Below, piece by piece: positions 1-11,102 of a DNA stretch of 64,000 bases. Origin of the DNA: Sthenelais limicola. Lineage: Eukaryota > Annelida > Polychaeta > Phyllodocida > Sigalionidae. Below the pieces are notes generated by a model. It had not been told where the DNA came from, ran no database searches, and was given only the letters and a program-made list of their open reading frames with translations. The first letter of the stretch is position 1, and every line of letters begins with the position of its first letter. The position numbers and the translations under genes are program-made. The stretch spans positions 8,523,685-8,587,684 of the forward strand of contig OW804097.1 of the NCBI GenBank assembly GCA_942159475.1, written 5' to 3'.

Positions 1-500
1 TATTTAAAGCCCAAACTTCATAGGATATAATGTATACATTTTCGAAGAGGGAGAATCATATCCATCTTGCATATGTATTTCAAGTAATACCTATGTGATA
101 AAGGAGAAGCGCTTTTACACAGACTTTGATTACAGCAGACGATGGCTATGGGCGCCGCCACCATTGGTATAAGTCATGTGATCGGTAGTGACGTAGGCGA
201 ACCACTAGGTTGTTTGTCTTTCCGACTATTGTGGTGCTCCACCTTTTTACCATTCATCAGGTGTTGCACTAACTCGACCTGTCTGTCCAACACCTGAGCA
301 CAGTTGGTGTAAGGAAAGGTCCAGTATCTTTGTTGGGGGGCGTGGCATTCACAGAGGTGCCGGAAGAACCTCTCCCTCGACCCACTATCTGCTCTGAAGT
401 GGTTTGCGGTAAGTTTAGACTCCACGGAGGACTGAATCCAATGTACTCAGATAAATAGTCTCAGCTCATACTAGTGTGTTCTGCACTGAGCGGCGCCATC
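1..500 (-). other. Possible 5' part of another LINE with an unidentified 83-aa ORF
   Basis: The minus strand has an 83-aa ORF (174-425) that I cannot assign. It is rich in charged and polar residues and has one Cys-x-Cys (CECH). About 70 bases upstream, at 484-495, the minus strand reads CAAGATGGCGCC, the same motif found at the 5' edge of LINE-A near 49,854. I therefore infer that this is the 5' UTR and first codons of a LINE running off the left edge of the window. A host first exon is the alternative. Confidence 0.25.
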
Positions 501-1463
501 TTGACTGTTTCAAGATTAACGTTCTTATATTCTTTTATCGGGCACATTCTATCTAGGATTTGTAAGATCAGGTGTTCAAAATAGTCCCAGCACTCATCGG
601 GGTCCCACATAGTATAATACTTATCCCAGTTATTATCTCGAAGGATTTCCAGGTAAATATTCTCATCAAAATTTCGATAGCTTCTTGATTCAAAGGTGGT
701 TTTTGCGTGTTTTAGCTTTAGTTTTTTTCTGATGAGGAAAGTAGGTTTATGATCAGAGATATTTAGATCAAGTACTCCTGTGGAGGAGATAAATCATGGT
801 TGGAGTAATTGTGATCGAGGATATTGTAGAGTTGGAGTAAATGTGATTAAAGATATTGGCAGTAGAGGAGGTGGTTCCGGTGGGCTCAGTGATATATTGT
901 TTAAGTTGGCTCACTTGTGACAGTTTCTTTAGCTCTTTGCTCATGGGAGAGTTGTCATTAGGATTGATGTTAAAATCACCTAAAATAAATACCTCATGGT
1001 TTGAGTGAAGGGTGTCTAAAATAGATTGAAGTGAATCCAGTGCCTGTTGGTACTGGCCACTAGGTGGATGATAGAAGTTAATGAAGATTTTGATTTTTCT
1101 TTTTTCATCATTGGTTTTTGGGATCTGTACTTCTAGATTTTTGTCACTGATATTAAGCTGTGAATATATGTTAGTGTCAATAGTCATGTTGTTTTTCACA
1201 TAGGCCGCCAGGCCACCACCTTTTGATTTGCCGCTATCTCTGTCAAGTCTAAATAAATCGTACCCCGATATAGAGAGCTAGCTATGTACTATCCTACTAG
1301 ATAGCCATGTTTCCGACAGCAGCAGCATGTCAACTTTGGTCTTATCTAATAATATTTCAATTTCCTCATAGTTCCTAATGAGGCTTCTAATATTCAGTCC
1401 AATAACCTTGAATCCCTTTGCAGTGGCTAGTCCTTCGATTTGATCTAGGGAATCTGGTGCCAT
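486..1463 (-). pseudogene. LINE ORF2 fragment: EEP endonuclease and linker to RT
   Basis: Reading right to left, 1463-1278 encodes the start of an endonuclease/exonuclease/phosphatase (EEP) domain (GFKVIGLNIRSL, then LLLSETWL). 1199-768 continues it (PPSG, then GDFNIN), with the catalytic Glu and Asp-x-Asn motifs visible. 760-490 encodes the linker toward the reverse transcriptase in another frame (NWDKYY..., ILDRMCP). The same order and motifs occur in LINE-A at 45.2-46.05 kb, so this is a related copy. The first EEP segment ends at a stop near 1278 and at least one frameshift follows. The copy stops near 486 before the RT. Loss of the 3' side is unlike ordinary 5' truncation of LINEs and points to later rearrangement or an abutting element. 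Confidence 0.8.
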
Positions 1464-2019
1464 GCGCTAGGATTCAGGGCTGTGGGGATAGGAGCATCAA
1501 TAAATGTTGATTTATATTGTTCTTAACACTAATGTATGGCTACACACATAGTGATGTGTGAGAGAGTGAATAATTTATCACAATAGAATGGTTGTATAAT
1601 AAACAATGAATCACAGTCATAATCACAGTCATAACCACATTGTATTATTACATTTTATATACTTATAGCTAGCTATCAGTTGGTAGTTATTGATTGTCCG
1701 CATGAAAATAAAAAATAAAAAATATAGCTTTATGTGCTTGTTTACTATCTCAGAGAGGAGAGATAATTTCTTGGGATTTTCAGGAATGTCAGTAGAAAAG
1801 GATGGTGAGGGTCCTTTATGTCATTCTTGGCGATTACCTATGGGTGGTAAAGTTAGTTGGTTAATCGTGTAGTATGTAGTAAAGAATCACCAACCAACCA
1901 ATCCCATGTCTAGTTGTAATGAAGACGAGAATTGTCTCCTGTTGGAATATTTGGAATATTTATTTTTCTCACCATCAACGATACTGAGTAATAAATATCA
2001 AACACTTAGGAGAAGGATT
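1464..2019. other. No gene; decayed LINE inter-ORF spacer
   Basis: AT-rich sequence between the SGNH remnant and the endonuclease fragment. It has the position and rough length of the long SGNH-to-ORF2 spacer in LINE-A. I see no coding, RNA or repeat signal in it. Confidence 0.4.
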
Positions 2020-2400
2020 TTAAAGCTTATCACAAGCTTTAGGAAGTTTGTAGGCCCATTGATCTGCACATGTATCGGAGAGATGACATCCGTCAGGTGC
2101 AAGTTGAGAATAATTATTTTGGTGGCCTTTTTTCACATTGTGGTGCACATAATCATTCACAAAGGGTGTTGGTTGCGGTTGTATTCGGTGATCACTTGGT
2201 TTACTGCATTTATTATCAAGTTTAAGGTATCTTGTTATGGGTCACAGATTGGGTTGTTGTTATAAGTAGACAGCTCCATACCGGTTACCGGGCAGAAGAT
2301 GATAGCAGATGGTATTGGTAGAGTAACATTCTCAAGAAGGTTTTGAACATGGTCCATATCAGCTTGATATTGCTGTACTGCTTTTTACCATCGAGGATAA
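2020..2400 (-). pseudogene. Remnant of LINE SGNH-hydrolase ORF
   Basis: No long ORF survives, but the minus strand lines up with the SGNH ORF of LINE-A (46968-47615). The C-terminal catalytic block (LTDGCH, the Asp-x-x-His pair) is recognisable near 2080-2100. The stretch 2281-2390 matches the LINE-A segment upstream of it, including the sequence around 47261-47360. It lies 5' of the EEP fragment at 486-1463, the same SGNH-then-EEP order as in the intact elements, so both probably belong to one decayed copy. The plus-strand ORF over 1906-2265 is a shadow. Confidence 0.6.
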
Positions 2401-2524
2401 ACTCATTTAGTACTAAATCAAATGTAAGAATTGATCTGAATAAACTCTCAAACTTTTGACATAACCATTGGGAAAGTAACCAGAACGCATCAATAGATGC
2501 ATATCAAACTCCCCAGCAACATTA

Positions 2525-2764
2525 TTAGTATGGGGCAACAAAAGTAACATGACTGTCGTTAATATCTGCAATGTCTGGAGTTACAATAACACAAATATTG
2601 TGGGGGCCGCCATCTTGGATCACGGAATACAAGATCTCGTCCTGACCCGGAAGTGTGACCCGACCAAAGTCTCGATATACAAAATCAGTATCAAAATACA
2701 TGGGGCCAGAAAAATAATCTTGACATACAACATCATTGCAAGAAATAATACCAACAACAGGCAA
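2525..2764 (-). CDS. Unidentified 79-aa ORF downstream of gag-like ORF
   Basis: A 79-aa minus-strand ORF beginning MPVVGIISCNDVV. It lies about 100 bases downstream of the zinc-knuckle ORF at 2863-3345 and in the same direction. It has no motif I recognise and is not hydrophobic. It may be a decayed continuation of the same retroelement polyprotein, or chance. Confidence 0.2.
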   Translation of the reverse strand: MPVVGIISCNDVVCQDYFSGPMYFDTDFVYRDFGRVTLPGQDEILYSVIQDGGPHNICVIVTPDIADINDSHVTFVAPY

Positions 2765-2862
2765 AACGCTACCTGAAGTTAAAGAACAGTATCTGGTACC
2801 CCAAAATCATAAGTAACTACATTCAAAACAGTAAATTCACAACTAGTATTACAAGCCCCTTC

Positions 2863-3345
2863 CTATGTGTCATGGCACCCTGCGGCACCACCGGCAGAAG
2901 TTTTACAATTCGACTTAGCATGATTGCCCGAGCACAGAGCACAAATATGGGGAAACTTGCACTCAGCGTTGCTACAATTGTCACAATTGAAATTCCAACA
3001 GTAATACGTAGGACTTTTCCTGTTCCCAGTCTTATCATTAGAACCAGAAGCGTTAGCCTTTGCTTTCGCTGGTTGTTTTCTAGCATGCTCCTGACCTAAG
3101 AAGCGTAAGGCAAACCCCATATGCCCCAACGTATAAGCTTTAGGCCCAATGGTAACATGATATAAAGACTCAGAAAAATAAGCATGGTCAAGGTATGTGA
3201 CATATTTAAAGCAAAGAATAAGGATTATAATTATTCCAACTAAAAAGGGCCTATGGACGTTAGGGTTAAATTCTGAAAACCCTTGCAAAGTTGGAAAATT
3301 TTTTACCACTGGTCCGATTTTGTTGGAATAAAGTGTCAAATTCAA
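2863..3345 (-). pseudogene. Gag-like protein with Cys/His zinc cluster, 5'-truncated
   Basis: The C-terminal half has a dense Cys/His cluster (CWNFNCDNC, AECKFPHICALC, GNHAKSNC), preceded by a basic, Ala/Lys-rich linker. This pattern is familiar from gag-like proteins of invertebrate retroelements, including tyrosine-recombinase elements, and would bind nucleic acid. The N-terminal half is partly hydrophobic (GIIIILILCFKY) and looks decayed. The apparent start codon falls in the microsatellite tail of the adjacent LINE copy (3340-3362). That start is therefore an accident and the real 5' end was probably lost when the LINE copy arrived. No RT or recombinase follows on the left. Confidence 0.45.
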
Positions 3346-3362
3346 TTCAATTCAATTCAAAA
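3340..3362 (-). repeat. LINE 3' microsatellite tail (ATTCA)n
   Basis: About four and a half copies of a pentamer (TTGAA read on the minus strand), directly after an AATAAA-like 3' end. This marks the 3' terminus of the minus-strand LINE copy at 3340-5702. Confidence 0.8.
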
Positions 3363-3861
3363 CATTTTTTATTTGCATCAATGGTGATTACAAAAAGGAG
3401 GGCCCAGTTTTGAAACCTATGTTCCAAGTCTTCCACTGGGTTCCTGGTTGGTTGGTGATTGCCGAAACAAATTCATAATAAAATACTAGAATAGAAATTT
3501 CATGGCTATTTCATTTGATATTCAAGGGCTACTTACTACTTGTCTAGGTTTAGGTTTAGCTGTTTCTTCATGTGTAGGCTTAGTTGAATATTATATATGA
3601 TAATTAGCTAACACTAAGTTGTACTAACTAGAGCATGAGGTTAAAATTAGGGTACAATAACAACAGTGTAATTAATGGTTGGTAGTTTGTGTGGTCGGTC
3701 CAGACCAAGAAGTATTATACAGACATAACAAAATATGTATACGTATTAAAAATACAATAGCGATAAAAATAGAATAAAATAAGATGAAAGATCTGCAATA
3801 GATCATGAGATAGGCATAGTAATATACATATACAGAGTTTGGTACAATGGTAGGGGATGAT

Positions 3862-4230
3862 CTACAGTATTTCAATTGTATTTAAACAGGTATCAATAAT
3901 TTTGCTAAAAGTTTTCCGGTCCTGTACCTGGTGAGCATGAGTTTCAAGGGAATTCCAATATTTCGCTGATTTATAAGGGAAAGAATTTAGAATTTTTGCA
4001 GATATTGGTTGTAATAATTTTAAATTACGTCTGCCTTGGGCATGACTTCTAGTTGAAATTTTTCTGTTATCCAAATTGGTTCCATTGGGCCGATGAATGA
4101 AGGTAAATCGTTGAGCATTATGATAGAAATAAAGAAAATAAGTTTTAGTACATTTAAATTTAGGCGATCCTATGACCACCCATTTCTGCAATTTAGCACA
4201 ATTGAAAAATCTACCCCATAGGTGAGTGAG
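3862..4230 (-). pseudogene. LINE reverse transcriptase C-terminal tail
   Basis: The minus-strand frame ends with a typical post-RT tail (HAQGRRNLKLLQ, YKSAKYWNSLETH) and a stop at 3862. The same pattern (FAEGRKTLKQ, YSWNRLQT) is present at the end of the plus-strand fragment at 62446-63461. The catalytic RT motifs are absent, so this is only the last 120 or so residues, fused to the ORF1 part upstream. Confidence 0.75.
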
Positions 4231-4389
4231 TGAGATTGGTTGCTTTACGCCCTTATCAACACTTTGAAGTGTTATATCAAGGGCGGGAGAGCTGAGAGGG
4301 AGGCCGTTTATGATCATACCCAGGAAATAAGAGATAGAGAAGAAGGGAGAGAGAGACAGAGGAAAGAGACAGAAAGGCACTGTCTCAGA

Positions 4390-5647
4390 TTTGATATCTT
4401 GGGGTCTGGCCCCCTCTGGCAATTTTGGGAGGTCGGCCCATTTGTATCGTGTACCCTCAAGATCGATGTGTGTGGTAGAAAGTGTAGGTTTGCTTTTGGG
4501 TTGAGAGTTTTTAATTTATTGTGACATTTGTGGAGAAGTTGAAATTTTCTTCTTGTGTCGTCAGGTGTGTCTTTGTTTATCCATATGTCAGGCATGGGGC
4601 TATTTTGCTTGATTAGTTTTGCTTGGCTGATTATGATGTCTTTATTCCTCAACGAAGAGATAAGGACCATAACTGTTTGCGTTTTGTTTGGGCGAAACTT
4701 GTCAAGATCATAATTTGGGATTATAGTTGTGAGAATATTGGCCAGTATTTCACGAAGATTTTCGTTGCTTGTCTCTGGGATTCCATCAATCACGATGGTG
4801 TTTTTCCTCGATTTTGTGTCGAGAATCTCAACCTTTTCCAGTTAGAATGTCAGTTTTCCAATTTTCTAAGTCATCGAAGAAGGAGGTTTGGCTTGCAGCC
4901 ACATCAGCTTTAATTTTGTCTGCTTCCATTACTAATTTAGCATCGATAGTGGTTTTGATAGTATTTCTGATTTTATGTCTGCTTGAGGGACTTGGTTATC
5001 TTCAACAGCTTTTACTCTTACTTCAAGGGCATTGAGTTGTGAACTTAGATTGGAGTCAAGTGACTGTAGGTCGGTTGCGATTTTGCTTACAGATTCTTGC
5101 TGGATTAGATGTAATTCAAGGTTGTACGATTTTTGGGGGGTGGGGTTGGGCAGGGTCGTGGTCGGTAGGTTTAGTTAGGACAGATGTGGGATCTGTTTCA
5201 GCATCGGTAGAAATCGTTTGAGGTGGGTTTGAGGGAGAATGGTTTGTTTCAGCGTCGGTGGAAATCGCTTGAGGTGGGTTTGAGGGAGAGTGGTCTGTAT
5301 TTTTGCTCGAGGGTATAGCTTCAGGGCAGCGTTTGGTTTCAATGGATAGGCTTGGTGGGGGGGTTCAAGGTGGACGAGTGAACTGTAGGCATATTTGAGT
5401 TATCTACAGACAATGATGGTAGCAGTGGGTCTGGAAGTGGAATGGATGTTGGTGGAAGAGTTGTGGGAGAGGTTTTAGGTGGACTTGTGATGGGTGGGTC
5501 ACTAATTGGGTCATTTAGACGAGGTGATACTGTTGCTAGATCTGGTAAATTGCCAAATATTAGCCGTGTCAGGCTATTGTCTGCCAACGACGACATGATG
5601 TGATGAAAGTACTTACAGTTTGGCTTGGACATTAGTGAGATACTCAT
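4390..5647 (-). pseudogene. LINE ORF1 N-terminal part (Pro-rich region, RRM, C-terminal domain)
   Basis: 5647-5339 encodes a Pro/Ser/Thr-rich N-terminus. 5330-4800 is decayed but reads as a coiled-coil-like region in mixed frames. 4793-4390 encodes an L1-ORF1p-type RRM and basic C-terminal domain, with the run IKQNSPMPDIWINKDTPDDT closely matching LINE-A ORF1 (IKQNSPQPNIWINRDMADDT). RNA-binding ORF1 proteins of this type coat LINE RNA. At about 4420 the frame shows the PEGARPQDIKSE motif that in LINE-A lies just before the NADAR domain, but no NADAR follows here. Confidence 0.7.
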
Positions 5648-5705
5648 ATCCCAAATTGATTTGTATTCAGCACATTGAAAAGCATCCTCTCAGCGGTGGC
5701 GCCAT

Positions 5706-6746
5706 ATGTTATTAAGCAAGATCGATCTCATACGCCTCTTTGCGTTTTTCCCAGTCTTCATCGGATTTTAGTTTAGAACCCTTGCTTTTGATTTCATAAG
5801 GATCCCCAAGTTTTGCAATTCTTCTAGCTGCAGTGTTGTTGCCTGTTTTAAGGGCTTTAAAGTAGAAGAAGGCATGCTCTACAGATTCGAATGTAAGCCT
5901 GTTGATAACAATTCTGCATGGATATAGATTCGAGGGCCAGGTGTAGGAGGACTGATAGGTGAGACCCAGGGCGACTTTCTGGACTTTAATGGCAGCAGGA
6001 GCTACTGACTCAGGCAGCATTTCCAAGTCATCAACGCTATAGGTGCGTCCTTTCACTAATACCTTATCACCTTTTACCTTTGCGTTCTCATCTAAGTTTT
6101 CATTAACAGCCTTTTTGGCTATTTGTCATAGAAGCCCCCTATTTCGTCTGACTTCGGCATTTATATCATCTTCAAATGACCAGTACTGTATTGCTGGGTA
6201 ACGCTCTGGGTTAAACTTTGTATTGTCAAAGAGGGCACCTTTTCTAGACATGAATAGTTTTTTGTCTTTCAAAAATTTAAATCTTACACGATGGGATCTG
6301 GCCTTCTCCTTCTGTTGTCGCGGCTCTTTCTTGTTACAATGCGGTACGTTTCGTCTAACTGGTCATTCTTGAAATTTGGAATAACCATTCGAATGATTTG
6401 GGCAGCAGTGATATCAACGTTTTCGTCCCTCTTAGCAAGTACACCATTAAATAATGATGCACTGTTGCCTATGTTTGGTGTCAATTTCGTTATTTATAGT
6501 TTTTTGTTTTTGCAACTCAAAAGTGAGAAACTGTACCTGGTGTTGTAACTCATTCATTCTTTGTTCCTTCAAACAGGCCTTATCATCCTGCTCGTTATTC
6601 CTGATTATCTCGTCTGTGAGATTAGACGCCAATTCAGAACATAACTTGTTTGTGTCCTCCAATGAAGATTTCGTCTCAACTTGGGTGGCTTGGACAGAAG
6701 CAACAGTTGGATTTTCTCGCATCGGTTTGAAGAGCTTCCTGATCAC
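5706..6746 (-). pseudogene. LINE ORF1 fragment: coiled coil, RRM-like domain, NADAR
   Basis: 6746-6447 is a Gln/Glu/Lys-rich coiled coil. 6484-6284 carries the RRM region (IIRMVIPNFKN, YRIVTRKSR, PDPIV). 6280-6110 encodes the C-terminal domain up to a stop near 6120. 6056-5706 encodes a NADAR-like domain (PSNLYPCRIVI, FESVEHAFFYFKAL) that keeps the conserved Glu of the SVEHA motif. The C-terminal FWG half is missing because the copy is cut near 5706, next to the GGCGCC edge of the neighbouring LINE. NADAR proteins hydrolyse ADP-ribose from guanosine. The order of domains matches LINE-A ORF1. At least two frame breaks make it non-functional as a whole. Confidence 0.75.
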
Positions 6747-6776
6747 GTAAGGGTAACCTAAGTGTCATATAGTTAA

Positions 6777-6965
6777 TTGAGGAAGTTAAAAATTCCCCAT
6801 CCGAAAAATGAGGTGTTTAAAAAATCCTTCCTATATACAATGCCTACTCTCTGGAACGAACTACCAGATGAGAGACAGGTAATAAAAGATAGAAAAGAGT
6901 TTAGGCGGTACCTAAAGCAAGAATATAGCTTGGAAACGGACCAATACCTAAAAATGGACGAATAA
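6777..6965 (+). pseudogene. Plus-strand LINE RT C-terminal tail
   Basis: A 62-aa frame has the usual end of LINE ORF2 (SFLYTMPTLWNELPDERQ, then a basic stretch ending YLKMDE). It lies on the opposite strand from its neighbours, so it is a separate, strongly 5'-truncated copy. 3' UTR-like sequence continues to about 7070. Confidence 0.65.
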
Positions 6966-7301
6966 TCTGTGTATATTGGAGAAAGATAAGCGCTATCCTC
7001 AAACTGAGCACGGTCCTACTGAATTTCATTAAAACTGTATGGAATTATTGAACGGATTACTATTACTATGTTATTGTGTTGTAAATGTATTGCAATTGAT
7101 ACAGCCTGAATAACCATTTAATTGTCCAGTGGTATCTTGCCACAATCAAACAATGGACAGAAATGTCATAGCTTACTATGTTTGCATTGAAGTGTGAATG
7201 ATGAATGTTAAAAAGAACAGGAATGTAAATCCTTAGTACAGTGAAGATCGATATAGCGATAACATGAAAATTGTTTATAAGGGGGCAAGGTAAGGGTGCT
7301 A

Positions 7302-9248
7302 CCCGACGGGCAAATGAAAGCGATTCTACACGATTTTTAATGCGCAATAATCTCGCCATAGTTCTGTGATGAGAGTGGACGCTTTTCACGCAATAATTAT
7401 TGCGCAATTATTGCGCAATGATCACGCTAAGGGTATAACGCAATATTAGTGCAAAAATCAGCAAATTCTTATGGCATTTGGGCAGGATATTTCATGCACA
7501 ATTTTCACCTTATTGTATGGGTTTTTAGTGTAGAATAATATCATTCAGAATTACTATAATTAATTCTCCATGGTAATCCATCAATTATTTAAGATCATTT
7601 TCGTTATCTCTTTCCACTTCACAAAGACAGCAGGTTTAGCTCCCTGTAGGTAAAGGTAGTGTGTATACAACGGGTACAGAGTACTCATAGCACCCATACC
7701 ATTTCTGTATGCAGTTATATGGGGTGTTTGGATTATTTACTTTTTTAAAATTAAAAACATAAATTACACTAATGAACTATCTTACGAACTATCTTGTCTA
7801 ATCAAATAGTTAGGAGCATGTATAATGTATAATTGCTACATAAGTGTATTGGCTGCACTTTCATTGTAAAAGAAATTGTAAATGCACCCCAGTTACCAGT
7901 TGCGCCACCTGCTGACAATGAAATAATGAGTATTAAGACGCGATTTTTAATGCGCATTTTATGCGCAATTTAGCTTGCACCCATATTATTGACTTTTGAA
8001 AACCAGAAATCCACCTTTTTCAATAAGACATAGGAAGAAAATTATATAAAAGATATTAATCATTTCTATACATAAAGACTTCGACATGCTGGATACATGA
8101 TTTTAGATTTAGAAAAGATTTTTGATAAAACAACTCTATCTAGCTAATTTTGTGAGGTCTGGAATAGTTGCATAATACTAGATACAAAAAAATAGAAAAA
8201 TGATGTGAAAAACTAACATACTGGTAGTTATTGGAATGTTATACTATATATTGTATTAGGTTTCTCCTTTCATGTATACTATTCATTGAAATATTTTTTT
8301 TTCTTTGTCTAGAGTAGATCTGGAACATTGTCTTGAATGTAATGTACAAATATATGAAGTAGTCTTGATTATTAATGGTTAATATGAAAGAGCATGGCGT
8401 CGATAAAACTGTATCATAATGTTTTTTAATTCTTCCTCCTCTCAAACACTCGCCATTGATAAGGTGAAATGAGTTGGAATCCTTGTTTTTAACTTTCTTC
8501 TTTCATTTTATTTTGATTATACCTTACCTAACATGAGTATTATATAAATTTAACTTATTGAGTTCATGTAAACGTATCATGTACTGTTCTCAGTAGAGTT
8601 GATGTATATAAATCTCTTGTCACCATCTGTTATTTCGATCAGGCTGTCCTGAAAATATTCATACTATATACGTGTGGAAATGTTGTAGACCTCAATAAAA
8701 TATTTTCTAAATCTAAAAAAATAATCTATATGAGTAATTCTCCCCATCGTTTAGCTTTCTGTACAGGGGCTTCTTTTACTTGGTCTCAGAGTGTGAGTAT
8801 GTGTCACAGAGAATGGAGCATCAGATGCGCCACAGTATGTGTGAATGCTAGGTGAGTGAGCAGTGCCAGGTATGGGGTCCTGTTGTGGCTTCATTATAAT
8901 GAGTATTTAGGCGCGATTTTGAATGCGCATTATATGTGCAATTGCTATCACACCCATAGGCCTATTATTGACTTTTGAAGAAAACATGTATTTGCAGATA
9001 AAATTGATTGAGTAACACATGTTTAATTTGAACATAAATAAATATGAATGAGAACTTGATCCAACACAAGTGTGAGACCACCAACAACATAGGAGGAAAT
9101 AGACGCAATGGATTTCACATAATGATGGCTAATGAGATGTCCATTTCAATGTGATTCAAAGCTATAAGTATCACACTTCACTATTTTGCGGCCAATCACA
9201 AAATGATTGCAGTGCTATCACATTCAATTGCACTCAGTGCCCGTCGGG
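7302..9248. mobile_element. Non-autonomous TA-flanked DNA transposon, copy 1 (1,947 bp)
   Basis: The ends are perfect 11-bp inverted repeats, CCCGACGGGCA at 7302-7312 and TGCCCGTCGGG at 9238-9248, each flanked by TA (7300-7301 and 9249-9250). A second, inverted copy with the same ends sits at 27450-29341 and matches along much of its length. Examples are 7340-7500 versus 29100-29320, 7880-7970 versus 28650-28770, and 8885-9235 versus 27460-27760. The interior holds no transposase-like ORF. A TA duplication fits the Tc1/mariner group, but the family is unassigned. Internal sequences rich in TGCGCAAT and AATGCGCATT recur several times and form palindromes. Confidence 0.85.
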
Positions 9249-9740
9249 TACGGGGATTCTGTGGAGGGGGAAGGGATCGGGGGGTTATGTATTAAGCATA
9301 ACAAGTCTTGATTATCGAATTGAAATTGATGTTCTCACTATTGATGTATAAAGTATAAAATATTAATAGACAGTAGGAACAAGTCTCTACTATCATACAC
9401 ATTGCATTGTTTATTAATGTACAAATAAGGTCAAATTGTTGGACTAAGTCCCAAACAATGGATTAGGTTATAAGATGAAACAACGTGTCAACCTCACAAT
9501 TTAGAACTCAGAGAAATACAACTTATCCTGAACCGTCCATTGAAACATAGTGAATTGAAATATACTGTAATGTAATGTTATGTATTATGTAGGATGAATG
9601 ATTAAGTGTGTATTATATTTAGTTAGGGCGGTCGTGGAAGAACTGCGAGGGGGCAGAGGACAAAAACCTTTTCCATTCTTTTTTATGTGATATTGTAATT
9701 GTATATCATGAATGAATAAAAGCATTATATATATATATAA

Positions 9741-9792
9741 GTGAAACACAAACACAGGATGGCACTGGAAAGTGACGGCCTAGTGTACCACC
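9741..9792 (-). repeat. Split direct repeat B2
   Basis: Begins GTGAAACACAAACACAGG and matches 9979-10028 with only a few substitutions. It is the outer 3' repeat of the tyrosine-recombinase element. Confidence 0.85.
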
Positions 9793-9818
9793 CATTTATT
9801 AACTCTTTTTCAAAAAAA

Positions 9819-9960
9819 AAAATTCCGTCCGCACACCTGGATACTGAGGCTCAGAATGGCTAGCGCGGGGGAAACCTAGCAACCACGGGAAACAAACAAT
9901 TTAGGTTCCGCAGCAACAAATATATATACATTATATCTTACAATAAACATATAAGGTGAC
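9819..9960 (-). repeat. Split direct repeat A2
   Basis: About 142 bases nearly identical to 12721-12868, including the CTGAGGCTCAGAATGGCTAG core and the ATATATACATTATATC end. It lies between B1 and B2. Confidence 0.85.
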
Positions 9961-9978
9961 ATATAGTTAGTTGAGGAA

Positions 9979-10028
9979 GTGAAACACAAACATGGGATGG
10001 CACTGGAAAGTGACGGCCTAGTGTACTG
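9979..10028 (-). repeat. Split direct repeat B1
   Basis: Matches B2 at 9741-9792. It lies just downstream of the recombinase stop codon, as expected for B1. Confidence 0.85.
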
Positions 10029-10043
10029 CCCAACACCCATCAA

Positions 10044-11102
10044 TCAATATGAAGCAAGTCCAGATGCAACACAACTGTTAATGTCCATAAGGCGATTCAG
10101 TGGCGAGGACAAATAAACAAGAACAGACATTGACTTCCAATGTCCCATGTATTTTATGTCCTGAAGGGACACACCTAACTCTTGTAGATACATTGCTCCA
10201 CTGCGCCTTAATGAGTGTAACCCAGTATATTTAGTGGCCAATCCAACATTGTCCAATAATGCTTTAAGGTATTTAAGTAACTCCGAATATTTCACCGGAA
10301 TTAAACCTTTGGATGACAGACGCATCATCAGAGGAGCACTGTCCGCAGCTGGGTATAAGAGAACATATTATTGCAATCTAGTAAACACATCAAAAACATT
10401 ATTGTCGCACTGGTGAACAGGCAGAAATAGTGAATTGTTGTCTTGGGCATGTGTCTTTGATGAACGCACTGTAAACAGCACATAATCTTGATAGAACTTG
10501 ACATCTGAACGAAGAAGAACATGTCCATCTGCCGACCCACTACTAACAATATTACTCTTACGTAATAATGTCCTGAAGCATATTATGCAGCACAGCCAAT
10601 AGATCTCACTCAATGGATCTTTGAAGAAATGTACATTTCAATTAGCTGAGATGGTGTGAGGAACAACCGCTGTACATGTCCGGGAGCAAGAATCTTTTTC
10701 AACCCAGATAGCACAACTTTAATCAGATAAATGTCCCTGAAGGCTGTTGGATGTCCCAGCATATTGTGTAGAGATATTATGCTGCTCAGGTAATTATTTA
10801 CAGTGGTAAAAGTACATGATTTACTAAGATCCACCAAGAATCTAGCAAAAGATCCACCAAGAATCTAGCATCTAGTCTGCCGGGCACGAAATAAGACCAA
10901 GCTCACTGCAGAAGGTGGTATATCTCCGCCACTGTGAACCCCTCGTCGACATTGTATTCTGGGCCCAAGCCGAGCATATCGCTTCAGTAACCCGTTTATC
11001 AATCAGAGGTAGATGTATGGCTGCAACACAACGAGATCGTTGTAAAAAATCGAAATCGTCAATACACTCATGAAATTCTATCAGCACAGACATTATCAAC
11101 AC
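10044..11102 (-). pseudogene. Tyrosine recombinase of the Ngaro/PAT-like element
   Basis: Four overlapping frames (11102-10872, 10837-10610, 10613-10368, 10328-10044) together read as a phage-integrase-type tyrosine recombinase. The N-terminal part has the SAM-like core-binding region (WAQNTMSTRGSQWRRYTTFC). The catalytic half has the first Arg (LRKSNIV), the SKT beta-hairpin, the His-x-x-Arg box (LHSLRRSG), GHW and the final Tyr (VLVYLSS). This R-H-R-H/W-Y set defines the enzyme that inserts DIRS/Ngaro-type cDNA circles. Frameshifts near 10,860, 10,610 and 10,350 inactivate it. It follows RNase H and precedes repeat B1. Confidence 0.85.

Larger units (their letters stand above)
3340..5702 (-). 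mobile_element. Internally deleted LINE copy (ORF1 5' half joined to RT 3' end)
   Basis: This minus-strand unit has a LINE start and a LINE end but no middle. The right edge has GGCGCC (5696-5701), the motif seen at the 5' edge of LINE-A. A proline/serine-rich ORF1 N-terminus follows (5647-5339), then the RRM and C-terminal domain (4793-4390). The sequence then passes directly to the RT C-terminal tail (about 4230-3862), a 3' UTR and an ATTCA-type microsatellite at 3340-3362. NADAR, SGNH, EEP and the RT core are missing. Either one large internal deletion made it, or two fragments lie end to end. The tail places the 3' end clearly. A purine-rich stretch at 4325-4375 lies near the junction. 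Confidence 0.6.

Noticed and set aside
6764..9980. Shared phrase CATATAGTTARTTGAGGAAGT at 6766-6786 and 9960-9980
   Set aside because: About 20 bases only, once next to a LINE tail and once between repeats A2 and B1. Without more copies it cannot be told from chance or from a common target-site preference.
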